Assembly: GCF_000067165.1 (NCBI RefSeq)
Contig: NC_010162.1
Span: 3,864,501-3,928,500 of the forward strand
Length of the DNA: 64,000 bases
Direction of reading: 5' to 3'
Origin: Sorangium cellulosum So ce56
GTDB lineage: Bacteria; Myxococcota_A; Polyangia; Polyangiales; Polyangiaceae
The notes beneath the pieces are model-generated. The model saw nothing but the letters and a program-made list of their open reading frames with translations, did not search any database and was not told where the DNA came from. This document shows positions 1 to 9,489 of this stretch, one piece after another (the first letter of the stretch is position 1; each line of letters starts with the position of its first letter). The position numbers and the translations under genes are program-made.

Positions 1-1041
1 GGGCACCCCGTCGCCGTCGTCGTCGGGATCACAGGCGTCGCCCGCGCCGTCCCCCTCGAGGTCCGACTGATCGGCGTTCGGCGTGAGCGGGCAGTTGTCG
101 TCGCCGTCGAGGACGCCGTCGCCGTCGTCGTCGGGATCGCAGGCGTCGCCCGCGCCATCGCTGTCGGCGTCGGCCTGAGCCGGGTTCGGCGCGGACGGGC
201 AGTTGTCGTCGAGGTCCTTCACGCCGTCGTCGTCGCCGTCGCCGTCCACGTCCCAGTTGACGACGAAGGCCCGCTCGGCCGCCGACATCCCGGCGAGCGC
301 CGGCGCCGGGAGCGCGTCGAGGTGGGCCGCGCCCGCGTGGGAATCGGCCCGGCTCGCGCGCTGGCCGCCGAAGTGCATGACGACCCGCGTCGCTCCGGGC
401 GGCAGCTGCAGGGTGAACTCGACGACGGGCCCCTGCGTCTCCGCGCAGTCGAAGGTGGCCATCCCGACGCTCCCCGGGGCGATCGCCGCGGAAGGCCCGT
501 GGAAATTGAAAAAGAGGCTCGGATCCCCCGCCATGTCGGCGGCGTCGTCGGTGGCGAGCCATCGATCCTCCGGCGTGAACTCCAGATCGCCGGTGTGCGA
601 CTGCGTGATGGTGGTGCCGCGGTCGGCTCCGACGTTCGTCTCGATCCGCACGACCGTTGCCCGCTCTCGGCTGGTGGGGTTGTGGAGGATCTCCAGGAAG
701 CGCGCCCAGCCCTCGTCGGTCGGCACGTACACCTTCCGGGTGACCTCGAGATCGCCGAGGAGCGCCGGCCCGTGGACGAGCTGCCGCCCGTCCATCTCCT
801 CCGCCCGGGGCGAGGCAGGAAAGGCGACCCCGTCCACCCGAAGCAGCATGCCGCTGTCGAAGGCGTCATTGGTCCCGTCGCTGATCACCCCCTCCGTCCC
901 GACGTCCCACCGGAAGTTGAGACCATCGACGAGCTCCTGAACGGGCCCTGTGACAGTGCACTGCGCCGCCGCGCTCCGCGGCGCCGCGGCGAGGGCCAGC
1001 GCGGCGCCGACTGCTGTGGCCATGACGGTTCGCTTCATCAT
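1..1041 (-). CDS. Secreted thrombospondin type 3 repeat protein (3' part outside window)
   Basis: The reading frame starts at the double ATG at 1041/1038 behind a purine-rich GGGGAGCGAGAGAGGG tract and stays open for 347 codons to the window edge, so the C-terminus is missing. Residues 1-25 form a signal peptide (basic KR start, Ala-rich core, AAAQ cleavage region), so the product is exported. The middle, about residues 26-260, is a beta-rich domain I cannot name. From about position 245 down to 1 it runs into acidic DxDxDGDG repeats with paired Cys (DDNCP, GDACDPDDDGDG), the calcium-binding signature of thrombospondin type 3 repeats. Such proteins are common on myxobacterial surfaces. The OmpA-family gene upstream on the same strand also carries such repeats. 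No enzymatic role can be read from the sequence. Confidence 0.85.
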   Translation of the reverse strand, partial: MMKRTVMATAVGAALALAAAPRSAAAQCTVTGPVQELVDGLNFRWDVGTEGVISDGTNDAFDSGMLLRVDGVAFPASPRAEEMDGRQLVHGPALLGDLEVTRKVYVPTDEGWARFLEILHNPTSRERATVVRIETNVGADRGTTITQSHTGDLEFTPEDRWLATDDAADMAGDPSLFFNFHGPSAAIAPGSVGMATFDCAETQGPVVEFTLQLPPGATRVVMHFGGQRASRADSHAGAAHLDALPAPALAGMSAAERAFVVNWDVDGDGDDDGVKDLDDNCPSAPNPAQADADSDGAGDACDPDDDGDGVLDGDDNCPLTPNADQSDLEGDGAGDACDPDDDGDGVP

Positions 1042-1111
1042 CCCTCTCTCGCTCCCCGGGCCGCGCCGGACGCCCTGACGCGCTCGTCAGCGCTCCGACG
1101 CCGCCCGCCGG

Positions 1112-2872
1112 CTACCTCTTCTCCAGGACGAGGAGCTGCACGCGCCGGTTCTTCTCCCGCCCGGCCGCGCTCCTGTCGTCCGAGATCGGCTGGCTCGCCC
1201 CGTACCCCTTCGCGACCAGCCGCTCGGCCGCGATGCCCTTCCCGACGAGCCACCGGCGCACGGCCTCCGCGCGAGCGGTCGTGAGCGTCTCGTTGAACCT
1301 GGCGTTGCCGGCGCCGTCCGTGTGCGCGGAGACCTCGATCTTCACCCACTCCGGGTGCTGCTCGATGACGTCGCGCACCTCGGCGAGCACCGCCTCGCTC
1401 TTCGGATCGATCGGCGCCGGGTCGTTCTTCAGCACGCGGAACACGACGGGCTCGAGCAGCACGATCTGCTCGCCCTGCACCCGCACCCGCGTCGGGCAGC
1501 CGCTCGCGCGCGCGTCGCCGCTCGCCGGGCCCTTCTCGCGCGGGCACGCGTCGGCGTCGTCGGGCAGGCCGTCGCCGTCCTGGTCCGTGGGCTGGCGAGG
1601 AGCAGGCGGGCAGCCAGGGCGCGTCGCGCCGCCCGCTGCGTCGCCCTTCTCCGCGGGGCACGCGTCGAGCGCGTCGGGCAATCCGTCGCCGTCCTGGTCG
1701 GCGGGGCAGCCGCGCCGCGACGGATCGCCGCCCCCGGGGCCCGCGGCCGCACGGGGGCAGAGGTCGTCCTGATCGGCGACACCGTCCTCGTCCTCGTCCT
1801 CGACGGGGCAGCCGTTCCTCTTCGCGTCGGCGCTCGCCGGGCCGTGCGCGTACGGGCACGCGTCCCGCGCGCCGGGGATGCCGTCCATGTCCGGATCCGC
1901 GTTCGCGCCGGCGTCCGCCGCGCCGGCGGGCGGCGGCGCCGGAGGAGCCCACGCCACCGTCCCCATCGCGCGGAACGACGGCGTGCCGATCGCGTCGCCG
2001 ATGCCCGGACCGGCGGCCGCCCCGACGACGAGGCCAGCGAGGGGGCGGAACGGGCGTAACCGAGCGCCGAGCAGGAGCTCGGCGCTCGTCGTCCTCTCCA
2101 CCTCGACCCGCTCGCGCGCGGTGAGCGACAGGGAGCCGCCCTGGAGCATCGTCTCGGCGTACACCTCCGGGCCGAGCTGCAGCCGCTCGTCCCAGAGGAG
2201 CACGCCCGCGCCGCCGCCATAAGCGAGCGTCGAGGGGCTCTCGGAGCTCCGCATCACCGCGCCGGCCGCGACGCTCCACACGACGCGCGCGATGCGCCCG
2301 CCGAGCAGGAGCTGCGGCGTGACGCGGACCGCGCCCTCGCCGACGTACGCGTCCGAGCTGCCCGTGGGCAGGTGCAGGGAGGCGCTCGTGCCGATCTGGA
2401 AGGGGTCGCCGTCGTCGCCGAGCAGCCGGACGCGCACGCCGAGGCGCAGATCGCCGAGCTCCGGGGAAGAGGGCGCCTCGGGCGCGCCCGCGCCGGCCGC
2501 CGCCGCCGCGCCGTCGCCGCTCTGGGCGAGCGCGAGCGGCAGCGACGCCGAGACGAGCAGCCGATCCCACAGCGAGAGGGAGCCGCCGACGTGGAGGAGC
2601 GACTGGCTGCCGACGATCGCCCGCTCCGGCGAGCCGCCGCCTCCGAGCGTGAGCGGATCCTCCGCGTGGTCGAACAGGGCGAGCCCGCGCGGGACCAGGT
2701 GCCCTCCGATGAACGGCGACGGCACACCGAAGAGCGGATCACCCGCGGGTGTCGGCTCGAACCGGCTGAGCGCGACGGCGCCAGGCCCCTCCGCGCGCGC
2801 GGAGGACGGGCCGAGGGCGATGCCGATCAGCGCGCCCGCGAGCGCCGCGCCCACCGTGATGAAGCCTCTCAT
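1112..2872 (-). CDS. OmpA-family outer membrane protein with thrombospondin-3 linker
   Basis: 586 residues. A signal peptide (MRGFITVGAALAGALIG, cleavage after SARA) is followed by an approximately 300-residue N-terminal domain with alternating hydrophobic strands, probably a small beta-barrel. Then come about four Ca-binding DxDxDG repeats (roughly residues 330-440) and a C-terminal OmpA domain (about 465-586). The OmpA part has the peptidoglycan-binding signature around SAHTDGAGNARFNE and the following RAEAVRRWL helix. The protein probably anchors the outer membrane to peptidoglycan. An upstream in-frame start at 3016 exists, but the ATG at 2872 begins the signal peptide exactly, so it was chosen. 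The gene lies 70 bases upstream of the thrombospondin-repeat gene on the same strand, suggesting co-transcription. Confidence 0.9.
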   Translation of the reverse strand: MRGFITVGAALAGALIGIALGPSSARAEGPGAVALSRFEPTPAGDPLFGVPSPFIGGHLVPRGLALFDHAEDPLTLGGGGSPERAIVGSQSLLHVGGSLSLWDRLLVSASLPLALAQSGDGAAAAAGAGAPEAPSSPELGDLRLGVRVRLLGDDGDPFQIGTSASLHLPTGSSDAYVGEGAVRVTPQLLLGGRIARVVWSVAAGAVMRSSESPSTLAYGGGAGVLLWDERLQLGPEVYAETMLQGGSLSLTARERVEVERTTSAELLLGARLRPFRPLAGLVVGAAAGPGIGDAIGTPSFRAMGTVAWAPPAPPPAGAADAGANADPDMDGIPGARDACPYAHGPASADAKRNGCPVEDEDEDGVADQDDLCPRAAAGPGGGDPSRRGCPADQDGDGLPDALDACPAEKGDAAGGATRPGCPPAPRQPTDQDGDGLPDDADACPREKGPASGDARASGCPTRVRVQGEQIVLLEPVVFRVLKNDPAPIDPKSEAVLAEVRDVIEQHPEWVKIEVSAHTDGAGNARFNETLTTARAEAVRRWLVGKGIAAERLVAKGYGASQPISDDRSAAGREKNRRVQLLVLEKR

Positions 2873-3047
2873 GGGCGCCGGATGGTATCCCCGCCACCGC
2901 GAGCGGAGCAAAGGCGATTTGTCCGAGACGTTTCCAACAGTTGCTCGTGCGGCGCGTGCATCGGGTAGGATCGCGGTGATCCGAGGTGGAGAGTCGGAGA
3001 GTCGGGGCGCGGCCATCGCGGCGCGCCTCCGCCAGCAAGGAGCATCG

Positions 3048-4058
3048 ATGCGAGGGAAGCACCTGGGCCATTGGGGGCGCGCCGCCGCGGCCGCGCTCGG
3101 CGTGGGGCTCGCGGCGGGCGTCGCCGCGGCCCAGCCGGCGCCCGCCGCGCCAGCGGGGACGACGCCCGCGGGGACGACGCCCGCGGAGACGCCGCTCGCG
3201 GAGTCGCTGACCGGGATGGCCAGGGCCGAGCACGGGGCGGGCGCGGCGCTGTTCGACGACGGCGACTACGCGGGCGCGCTCGCGCGGTACGAGCGCGCCT
3301 ACGAGCTGTCGCGCGATCACCGGCTGCTCTGGAAGATCGCGCTCTGCCAGAAGAACCTGCGGCGCTACGCGTCGATGCTCGCGACGCTGCGCCGGCTGGA
3401 GGCCGAGGGGGGCGCCGCGCTGTCGGCGCGCGACAGGCAGGACATCGCCGATCTGCTCAAGGCCGCCGGGATCTTCGTGTCCCTCCTCGCGATCACGGCG
3501 AGCGAGCCGGGGGCCGCTGTGTTCGTGGACGACGAGCGAGTCGGGACGACGCCGCTCGCCGCGCCGGTGCCGATCGACATCGGCGAGCGCCGCATCCGCG
3601 TGTCGAAGCCGGGCTTCGTCGATTTCGTCCGGCAGGTGAAGGTCGTGGGCGGCGACAGCGTCGCGCTCGTGGCGCAGCTCGACCGGGCGGTGCACCGGGG
3701 GCGGCTCGCCATCGCGGCGGGGCAGGACGATCTCATCGCGATCGACGGCAAGGTGGTGGGCAAGGGCCGCTGGGAGGGCTCGGTGCAGAGCGGGACCCAC
3801 GCGCTGCGGGTGACGGCGCCGGGGATGACGCCGCACGAGGCGCAGATCCTGGTCCGCGACGACGAGCGCCGCCGGATCGACGTGTCGCTGGAGCGCGCCG
3901 CGCAGCGGGGCGGCGCGAGCAAGTGGCTCTGGATCGGCGGCGGCGCGGCGATCTTCGCGGGCGCGCTCGTCGCGGGCTCGCTGCTCTTCGAGCCGGGGAC
4001 GCCGGCGGAGCAGGGCAGCCTGGGCACGGTCCCGCTCGGCTTCGGAGGGAGACGTTGA
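3048..4058 (+). CDS. PEGA-domain protein with TPR-like region and C-terminal membrane anchor
   Basis: 336 residues. The start ATG at 3048 has a good Shine-Dalgarno site (AAGGAG, 3037-3042). Residues 1-30 are a signal peptide ending AAAQP, followed by a short Pro/Ala/Thr repeat. Residues 55-130 look like one or two TPR helices (ALARYERAYELSRDH). Two PEGA-like beta segments follow (EPGAAVFVDDERVGTTPL and the later IAIDGKVVGKGRWEGSV), and near the C-terminus there is one membrane segment (WIGGGAAIFAGALVAGSLLF). PEGA proteins are surface or periplasmic and usually of unknown biochemical role. The stop overlaps the next start (TGATG at 4056), so the two genes are translationally coupled. Confidence 0.85.
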   Translation: MRGKHLGHWGRAAAAALGVGLAAGVAAAQPAPAAPAGTTPAGTTPAETPLAESLTGMARAEHGAGAALFDDGDYAGALARYERAYELSRDHRLLWKIALCQKNLRRYASMLATLRRLEAEGGAALSARDRQDIADLLKAAGIFVSLLAITASEPGAAVFVDDERVGTTPLAAPVPIDIGERRIRVSKPGFVDFVRQVKVVGGDSVALVAQLDRAVHRGRLAIAAGQDDLIAIDGKVVGKGRWEGSVQSGTHALRVTAPGMTPHEAQILVRDDERRRIDVSLERAAQRGGASKWLWIGGGAAIFAGALVAGSLLFEPGTPAEQGSLGTVPLGFGGRR

Positions 4059-6022
4059 TGCGGATGAAACGGACGAAGCGGACGGGACCGATGTCGGCGG
4101 TGTTGCTCTCGCTCGCGGCGGCGGCGGGGGTTTCGGCCTGCGGCGGGGAGAAGGGGCAGCTCATGGTCGTCTTCCAGACGGACATGTCGCTGCCGAAGGA
4201 CATCGATACGGTCCGGATCGAGGCGACGCTCGACGGGTCCGTCGTCTACGACGAGATGTTCGAGCGGCTCGGGAGCGAGGGGTCGATCCTCCTGCCGGCG
4301 ACGCTGGGCTTCCTCACGCCCGACGACCCGTCGCAGGCGCTCCGGGTGCGCGTGATCGCGAGCCGCGGCGGGAAGGACGGGGTGCGCCTGCTCCGCGAGG
4401 TGCTGACGACCGTGCCCGAGGGGCGCACGGCGACGCTGCACATGCCCATCCAGTTCCTGTGCGACGGCTCGGCCGAGGTCGAGCGCGACGCGCAGGGCAA
4501 CGCGCTGCGCGACGCGGAGGGCAACGTGCTCGTCAAGAACAGCTGCCCCGAGGGCCAGAGCTGCGTCGCGGGCTCGTGCGTGCCGCGCGAGGTCGACTCG
4601 CGCGAGCTGCCCGATTACGAGGCCGTGGCCGTGTTCGGCGGCGGGGCAGGCGACGGCGATGGGCTCTGCTTCGACACCTTGCGGTGCTTCGCCGCCGCCG
4701 CGTCGGCGCCGGTCGATCTCGAGGCGTTCGCCGCGGACGGCACCGTCTGCCGGGCCGCCGCGCCGAGCGGCGACGTGAACGTCGCGCTGCTCACGCAGGG
4801 CGGCGGGATCTGCGGCGAGATCGCGTGTTTCGTGCCGCTCGACGCGGAGAGCGACGCGGGCTTCCGGGTGGAGGCGGGCAACGTGCTCCGGCTGCCGGTC
4901 GAGGTGTGCCGGCGGGCGCAGAGCGGCAAGCTCGCGGGGCTCGCGATCGCGGCGGCGGGCGAGGGGCAGTGCCGCAGGAAGGGCACGGATCTGCCGACGT
5001 GCGGCCCGTGGTCGGCGCTGCAGGGCGGCGCGTCCACGGAGCCCGACGCGTCGGCGCCCGTCCCCGTGGCGGTGGCGCAGGTCCACCCGGTGTCGCTGCG
5101 GGTGGCGGCGGGCGGCGTGACGTGGATCGCGGGCGCCACGTTCGACGGCGAGGGGATGGCCCGGGAGGACGGGGCGCTGAAGACGGCGCCCGTGGACGGC
5201 GGCGAGCCGCTGATCCTCGGCGCGACGCAGGCCTCGCCGCGGGATCTCGCGATCGACGAGGCGCGGCAGGTGGCCTTCTGGACGAACGCGGAGGACGGCA
5301 CGCTGCGGGTGGTCCCGCTCGCAGGCGGCGAGCCGCGCGTGCTGCTCGCGGATCTGGAGCAGCCCGAGGGGCTCGCGCTCTCGGGCGGCGCGCTCTCGTG
5401 GACCGAGCTCTGGGGAGGCGGGGTGTTCCGGGCGCAGCTGAGCGGCAGCGGCGCGGAGGTCGAGCTCGGCGCGCCGGAGGAGCTGACGCCGACCGGCACG
5501 GCGTTCTCGTCGCCCTACCGCGTGGCCAGCGCGGGGGACACCGTGTGCTGGACGTACCAGGGCACGCTGGGCAGGACCGACGGGGCGGTGGCGTGCCGCG
5601 TGGGAGAGGCCTCGGTGACGGTCGCCGCGGAGCAGCGCACGCCGCGGGAGATCGCGCTCGACGTGGACGGGGAGGGGAACGCGGCGGCCGTCTACTGGGC
5701 GAGCTTCGAGGGCGGCAGCGTCTTCCGGGCGGATCTGAGCGGGGCGGAGGTCGGCGCGCCCGAGGAGATCGTGTCGGATCAGGGCCAGCTGAACGGCCTC
5801 GCGGTGGACGAGGGGCACGTGTACTGGACGCGGCGCGACGCGGGGACGGTCGTGCGCATGCCGAAGGGCGGCGGGGAGCAGGAGGTGCTGGCCTCCGGGC
5901 AGGCGCGGCCGGGCGACATCGCGGTGGACGAGGCGACCGTCTACTGGATCAACGAGGGATCGCCGGACGGCAGCGACGGCGCGCCGGTGAAGGACGGGGC
6001 GGTGCTGAAGCGCGCGAAGTGA
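4058..6022 (+). CDS. Lipoprotein with beta-propeller-like repeats
   Basis: 654 residues. The N-terminus MRMKRTKRTGPMSAVLLS leads into a lipobox (GVSACGG), so the protein is probably lipid-anchored. The first 330 residues contain an Ig-like or sandwich segment and Cys-containing patches (NSCPEGQSCVAGSCVP). From about residue 350 there are six or so repeats of about 45 residues with the pattern AVDEGHVYWT and GGGEQEVLASGQA, typical of YWTD/NHL-like beta-propellers. The repeats suggest ligand or protein binding; no catalytic motif is visible. The gene overlaps the PEGA gene by one base and is expected to be co-expressed with it. Confidence 0.82.
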   Translation: MRMKRTKRTGPMSAVLLSLAAAAGVSACGGEKGQLMVVFQTDMSLPKDIDTVRIEATLDGSVVYDEMFERLGSEGSILLPATLGFLTPDDPSQALRVRVIASRGGKDGVRLLREVLTTVPEGRTATLHMPIQFLCDGSAEVERDAQGNALRDAEGNVLVKNSCPEGQSCVAGSCVPREVDSRELPDYEAVAVFGGGAGDGDGLCFDTLRCFAAAASAPVDLEAFAADGTVCRAAAPSGDVNVALLTQGGGICGEIACFVPLDAESDAGFRVEAGNVLRLPVEVCRRAQSGKLAGLAIAAAGEGQCRRKGTDLPTCGPWSALQGGASTEPDASAPVPVAVAQVHPVSLRVAAGGVTWIAGATFDGEGMAREDGALKTAPVDGGEPLILGATQASPRDLAIDEARQVAFWTNAEDGTLRVVPLAGGEPRVLLADLEQPEGLALSGGALSWTELWGGGVFRAQLSGSGAEVELGAPEELTPTGTAFSSPYRVASAGDTVCWTYQGTLGRTDGAVACRVGEASVTVAAEQRTPREIALDVDGEGNAAAVYWASFEGGSVFRADLSGAEVGAPEEIVSDQGQLNGLAVDEGHVYWTRRDAGTVVRMPKGGGEQEVLASGQARPGDIAVDEATVYWINEGSPDGSDGAPVKDGAVLKRAK

Positions 6023-6088
6023 GACGGGGACGGCGGCGAGCGCAGGGGGCGGCGCGGCGCCATCTGCGCGCTCGCCGCCGCGTGTGCT

Positions 6089-6952
6089 ATGGCGCGATCC
6101 GTGAAACGCACGGCGCTTCTCCTGCTCGCCCTCGCGCTCCCGGCGTGCGGATCGAGCTACGCACAGCAGGGCCCGAGCGACACGCTCCGGGCCTACGCGC
6201 AGGCGCTCCAGGAGGGGCGCGTCGACGCGGCCTACCGGCTGCTCTCGGACGAGGCCAAGCGGTCGATGTCGCTCGAGGCCTTCCGGCGCGCGGTGCGGGA
6301 CAACCCGGACGACGCGCTCGAGATCGCCCGCGCCATCGCGCGGCCCGCGGCCGATCCGGTGGTGACGGCGACGGTCACCATGCCGAACGGCGAGGAGCTC
6401 CTGCTCGTCTTCGAGGGCGGCCGCTGGCGGCTCGACGCGGCGGCGGTCGATCTCTACGGTCAGGCGACGCCCCGGCAGGCGCTGGTGGGGTTCCTGCGGG
6501 CCTTCGAGCGGAGGCGCTACGACGTGATCATGCGCTACGTTCCCGACGCCGAGAGGGAAGGCCTCGTCGAGCCCGCGGGCGCCGCGCCCGATGAGGCAAG
6601 CGCGCTCGCCGAGGCGGGCTCCGCGCGCGCCGGCGGCGAGGGCCCGGCGCAGCCCGCCGGACCTGGAGCCGCGCCGGGGACCGCGGGAGCTGACGCGGCG
6701 CAGAAGCCTGGCGGTCGGCCCGGGACGGTCAAGGCCGCGGCCGCCTCGGCGCAGCTGACGCCCGAGAAGCTGAAGAGCGCCTGGGAGGGGCCGCAGAAGG
6801 AGCAGATCAACCGGGTCGTCCAGGCGATCAAGGCGGCGCTGCCGACCGCGACCATCGAGGAGACCGGGGACAGCGCGTCCATGGCCTATGGCGCCGGCGG
6901 CACGGTCGCTTTCACGCGCGAGCACGGGGTCTGGAAGATCAAGGACTTCTAG
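6089..6952 (+). CDS. Lipoprotein of unknown function
   Basis: 287 residues from ATG 6089. A short basic start and hydrophobic stretch end in a lipobox (LALPACGSS). The N-terminal half, about residues 30-150, resembles a small NTF2/SnoaL-like fold (LRAYAQALQEGRVDAAYRLL, then VTMPNGEELLLVFEGGRWRL). An Ala/Gly-rich linker (about 160-215) and a second alpha/beta segment follow, ending in GVWKIKDF. An alternative GTG start at 6101 is plausible because TGTGCTATGG just upstream resembles a -10 element overlapping the ATG. The gene stands alone between the beta-propeller lipoprotein gene and lon, 52 bases before lon. Confidence 0.75.
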   Translation: MARSVKRTALLLLALALPACGSSYAQQGPSDTLRAYAQALQEGRVDAAYRLLSDEAKRSMSLEAFRRAVRDNPDDALEIARAIARPAADPVVTATVTMPNGEELLLVFEGGRWRLDAAAVDLYGQATPRQALVGFLRAFERRRYDVIMRYVPDAEREGLVEPAGAAPDEASALAEAGSARAGGEGPAQPAGPGAAPGTAGADAAQKPGGRPGTVKAAAASAQLTPEKLKSAWEGPQKEQINRVVQAIKAALPTATIEETGDSASMAYGAGGTVAFTREHGVWKIKDF

Positions 6953-7004
6953 CGGCGCGCCCGCGTCATGGCTTCGAGAAGAGCGCTGTACTAGGGTTGT
7001 CTGC

Positions 7005-9419
7005 ATGCCGACCGGCGATCCTTCTTCGCGAACGCCTCCCTCGCCCGACGCGGATAGCGTCCCGATCCTCCCGCTGCGCAACTCGGTGTTGTTCCCGATG
7101 TCGGTCGTGCCGATCAACGTCGGCCGGCCGCGGAGCGTGCGCCTGGTCGAGGATCTCCTCGGCCGCGAGCGCGCGCTGGTCGGCGTGATCAGCCAGAGGT
7201 CGCCCGACGTGGACGAGCCGACGTTCAAGGAGCTCTACTCCGTCGGGACCGTCGCGCGCGTGGTGAAGGTCATCCGCCTCGGCCCGAACAACTACTCGGT
7301 CGTGCTGAACGGGCTCGGCCGCTTCCGGGTGAAGTCGGCGTTCTCGCTGGAGCCGTACATGCGCGCGCGGATCGAGCGCATCCCGGAGTCGCTCGTGCGC
7401 GACGTGGAGCTCGAGGCGCTCGGCGCGGGCCTGCGCGAGGCGACGCGCGAGGTGCTCGGCCTGATGCCGAACCTGCCGCGCGACACGGCGGGCATCCTCG
7501 ACAACGTGCGCGAGCCGGGCGCGCTCGCCGATCTGATCGCCTCGAACTTCCCGCAGGCGCAGGCCTCGGTCGGCGACAAGCAGGAGATCCTCGAGGCGTT
7601 CGACGTGAAGGCGCGCGTCCGCCTCGTGCTCGCGATGGTCGGCCGCCAGCTCGAGGTGCTGCGGGTCAAGAAGGAGATCTCCTCCATGGTGCAGGAGGAG
7701 ATGGGCAAGTCGCAGCGCGAGTACATCCTCCGGCAGCAGATGAAGTCGATCAAGGAGGAGCTCGGCGAGGGCGGCGACGACGACGAGATCGAGGAGCTCC
7801 GCGAGCGCATCCGGCGCGCCAAGGTGCCGGCGGAGGTCGACAAGGTGGTCCGCAAGCAGCTCAGCCGGCTGCGCTCGATGGCGCAGCAGTCGGCCGAGTT
7901 CAACGTGACCAAGACGTACCTCGAGTGGATCGCGGATCTGCCGTGGTCCAAGACGACGGTGGACAAGCTGAGCGTCGAGAGCGTGCGGCGCTGCCTCGAC
8001 GAGGATCACCTCGGGCTGGAGAAGGTGAAGAAGCGGATCGTCGAGTACTCGGCGATCCGGCAGCTCCGCACCGACAAGAAGGGGCCGATCCTGCTCTTCA
8101 TCGGGCCGCCCGGCGTCGGCAAGACGTCGCTCGGCAAGTCGATCGCGCGCAGCATGGGGCGCCGCTACGAGCGGATCGCGCTCGGCGGCGTGCGCGACGA
8201 GGCGGAGATCCGCGGGCACCGGCGCACGTACGTGGGCGCGCTGCCCGGGCGCATCCTGCAGGCGCTGAAGAAGGCGGGGACCAAGAACCCGGTGCTCGTG
8301 CTCGACGAGGTCGACAAGATGGGCGTCGACCTGCGGGGCGATCCGGCGGCGGCGCTCCTGGAGGTGCTCGATCCGGAGCAGAACTCGACGTTCCAGGACC
8401 ACTACCTCGACCTGCCGTTCGATCTGTCGCAGGTGATGTTCCTCGCGACCGCGAACAACTGGGACGGGATCCCGGGGCCGCTCGTCGACCGCATGGAGGT
8501 CATCGAGGTGCCCGGCTACACGCGGACGGACAAGCTGGGGATCGCGCGGGAGTTCCTGGTGCCGAAGCAGCTGTCGGCGCACGGGCTCACGGACGAGCGC
8601 CTGGAGTTCACGGAGCCGGGCATCGAGGCGGTCGTCGACCACTACACGCGCGAGGCGGGGGTGCGCGGCCTGGAGCGGCAGATCGCGGCGGTGTGCCGCG
8701 CGACGGCGGTGAAGGTCGCCGAGGGCAACGACGTGCGCGAGGTGGCGACGCCCGAGCACGTGGAGCAGGTGCTCGGCCCGCACAAGCACCGCCCCGAGAT
8801 CGCCGAGCGGACGCTCCAGCCCGGGGTCGCGACCGGCCTCGCGTGGACGCCGGCGGGCGGCGAGATCCTCTTCATCGAGGCGACGAAGATGCCGGGCAAG
8901 GGCAACGTGGTGCTCACCGGCAACATGCGGAACGTGATGCAGGAGTCGGCGAGCACGGCGGTGAGCTTCGTGCGCAGCAAGGCCGATCGGCTGCACCTCG
9001 ATCCGGAGTGGCTCAAGGAGATCGATCTGCACGTGCACATCCCGCAGCACGGGACGCCGAAGGACGGGCCGAGCGCGGGCGTGACGATGTTCGCCGCGGT
9101 GGCGTCGCTGCTGCTCGGGGCGCCGGTGCGCAGCGACGTCGCGATGACGGGGGAGATCTCGCTGCGCGGGCGGGTGATGCCGGTCGGCGGCGTCAAGGAG
9201 AAGCTGCTCGCGGCCCACCGCGCCGGGATCCGGCACGTGCTCATCCCGGCGAAGAACCGGCGCGACCTCGAGGACGTGCCGCAGGACGTCAAGGATCAGA
9301 TCAAGATCACGATGGTGTCGTCGATGGAGGAGATCCTGCCGCTGGTGCTGGAGCCGCCGCGGCGCGCTCCGGCGCAGAGCGCGTCGCCGGAGGAGCTCGA
9401 GGAGCAGGCGGGGGTGTAG
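7005..9419 (+). CDS. lon: ATP-dependent Lon protease
   Basis: 804 residues, a normal full length for LonA. The domains are the N-terminal substrate-binding LON domain (VPILPLRNSVLFPMSVVPI), a central helical region, the AAA+ ATPase with Walker A GPPGVGKT at about 367-374 and Walker B VLVLDEVDKMG, and the C-terminal Ser-Lys protease. Catalytic Ser690 lies in DGPSAGVTM and the Lys is about 43 residues later in GGVKEKLLAAH. Lon degrades misfolded and regulatory proteins in the cytoplasm; myxobacteria often carry more than one copy, one of them developmental. The chosen ATG at 7005 gives the usual short N-terminus. It lacks a strong Shine-Dalgarno sequence. Confidence 0.97.
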   Translation: MPTGDPSSRTPPSPDADSVPILPLRNSVLFPMSVVPINVGRPRSVRLVEDLLGRERALVGVISQRSPDVDEPTFKELYSVGTVARVVKVIRLGPNNYSVVLNGLGRFRVKSAFSLEPYMRARIERIPESLVRDVELEALGAGLREATREVLGLMPNLPRDTAGILDNVREPGALADLIASNFPQAQASVGDKQEILEAFDVKARVRLVLAMVGRQLEVLRVKKEISSMVQEEMGKSQREYILRQQMKSIKEELGEGGDDDEIEELRERIRRAKVPAEVDKVVRKQLSRLRSMAQQSAEFNVTKTYLEWIADLPWSKTTVDKLSVESVRRCLDEDHLGLEKVKKRIVEYSAIRQLRTDKKGPILLFIGPPGVGKTSLGKSIARSMGRRYERIALGGVRDEAEIRGHRRTYVGALPGRILQALKKAGTKNPVLVLDEVDKMGVDLRGDPAAALLEVLDPEQNSTFQDHYLDLPFDLSQVMFLATANNWDGIPGPLVDRMEVIEVPGYTRTDKLGIAREFLVPKQLSAHGLTDERLEFTEPGIEAVVDHYTREAGVRGLERQIAAVCRATAVKVAEGNDVREVATPEHVEQVLGPHKHRPEIAERTLQPGVATGLAWTPAGGEILFIEATKMPGKGNVVLTGNMRNVMQESASTAVSFVRSKADRLHLDPEWLKEIDLHVHIPQHGTPKDGPSAGVTMFAAVASLLLGAPVRSDVAMTGEISLRGRVMPVGGVKEKLLAAHRAGIRHVLIPAKNRRDLEDVPQDVKDQIKITMVSSMEEILPLVLEPPRRAPAQSASPEELEEQAGV

Positions 9420-9420
9420 C

Positions 9421-9446
9421 GGGAGGGCGCTCCACGAGCGCCTCCC
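9421..9446. terminator. Hairpin between convergent lon and addA-like genes
   Basis: An imperfect inverted repeat (GGGAGGGCGCTC, loop CAC, GAGCGCCTCCCC) begins two bases after the lon stop and lies before the stop of the converging minus-strand gene. Seven base pairs next to the loop are perfect, and the rest pairs with a one-base slip. There is no T-run, so the call as a bidirectional terminator rests on position and stem strength. Confidence 0.45.
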
Positions 9447-9489
9447 CGCCTTCGCTCGATTTCGATCGTGCTCCGGGGCCGCGGCGACG

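Noticed and set aside
3365..7228. Minus-strand frame of about 1,290 codons opposite the PEGA and lipoprotein genes
   Set aside because: Composition is Arg/His/Leu-rich shadow and it crosses several genes with good starts and signal peptides.
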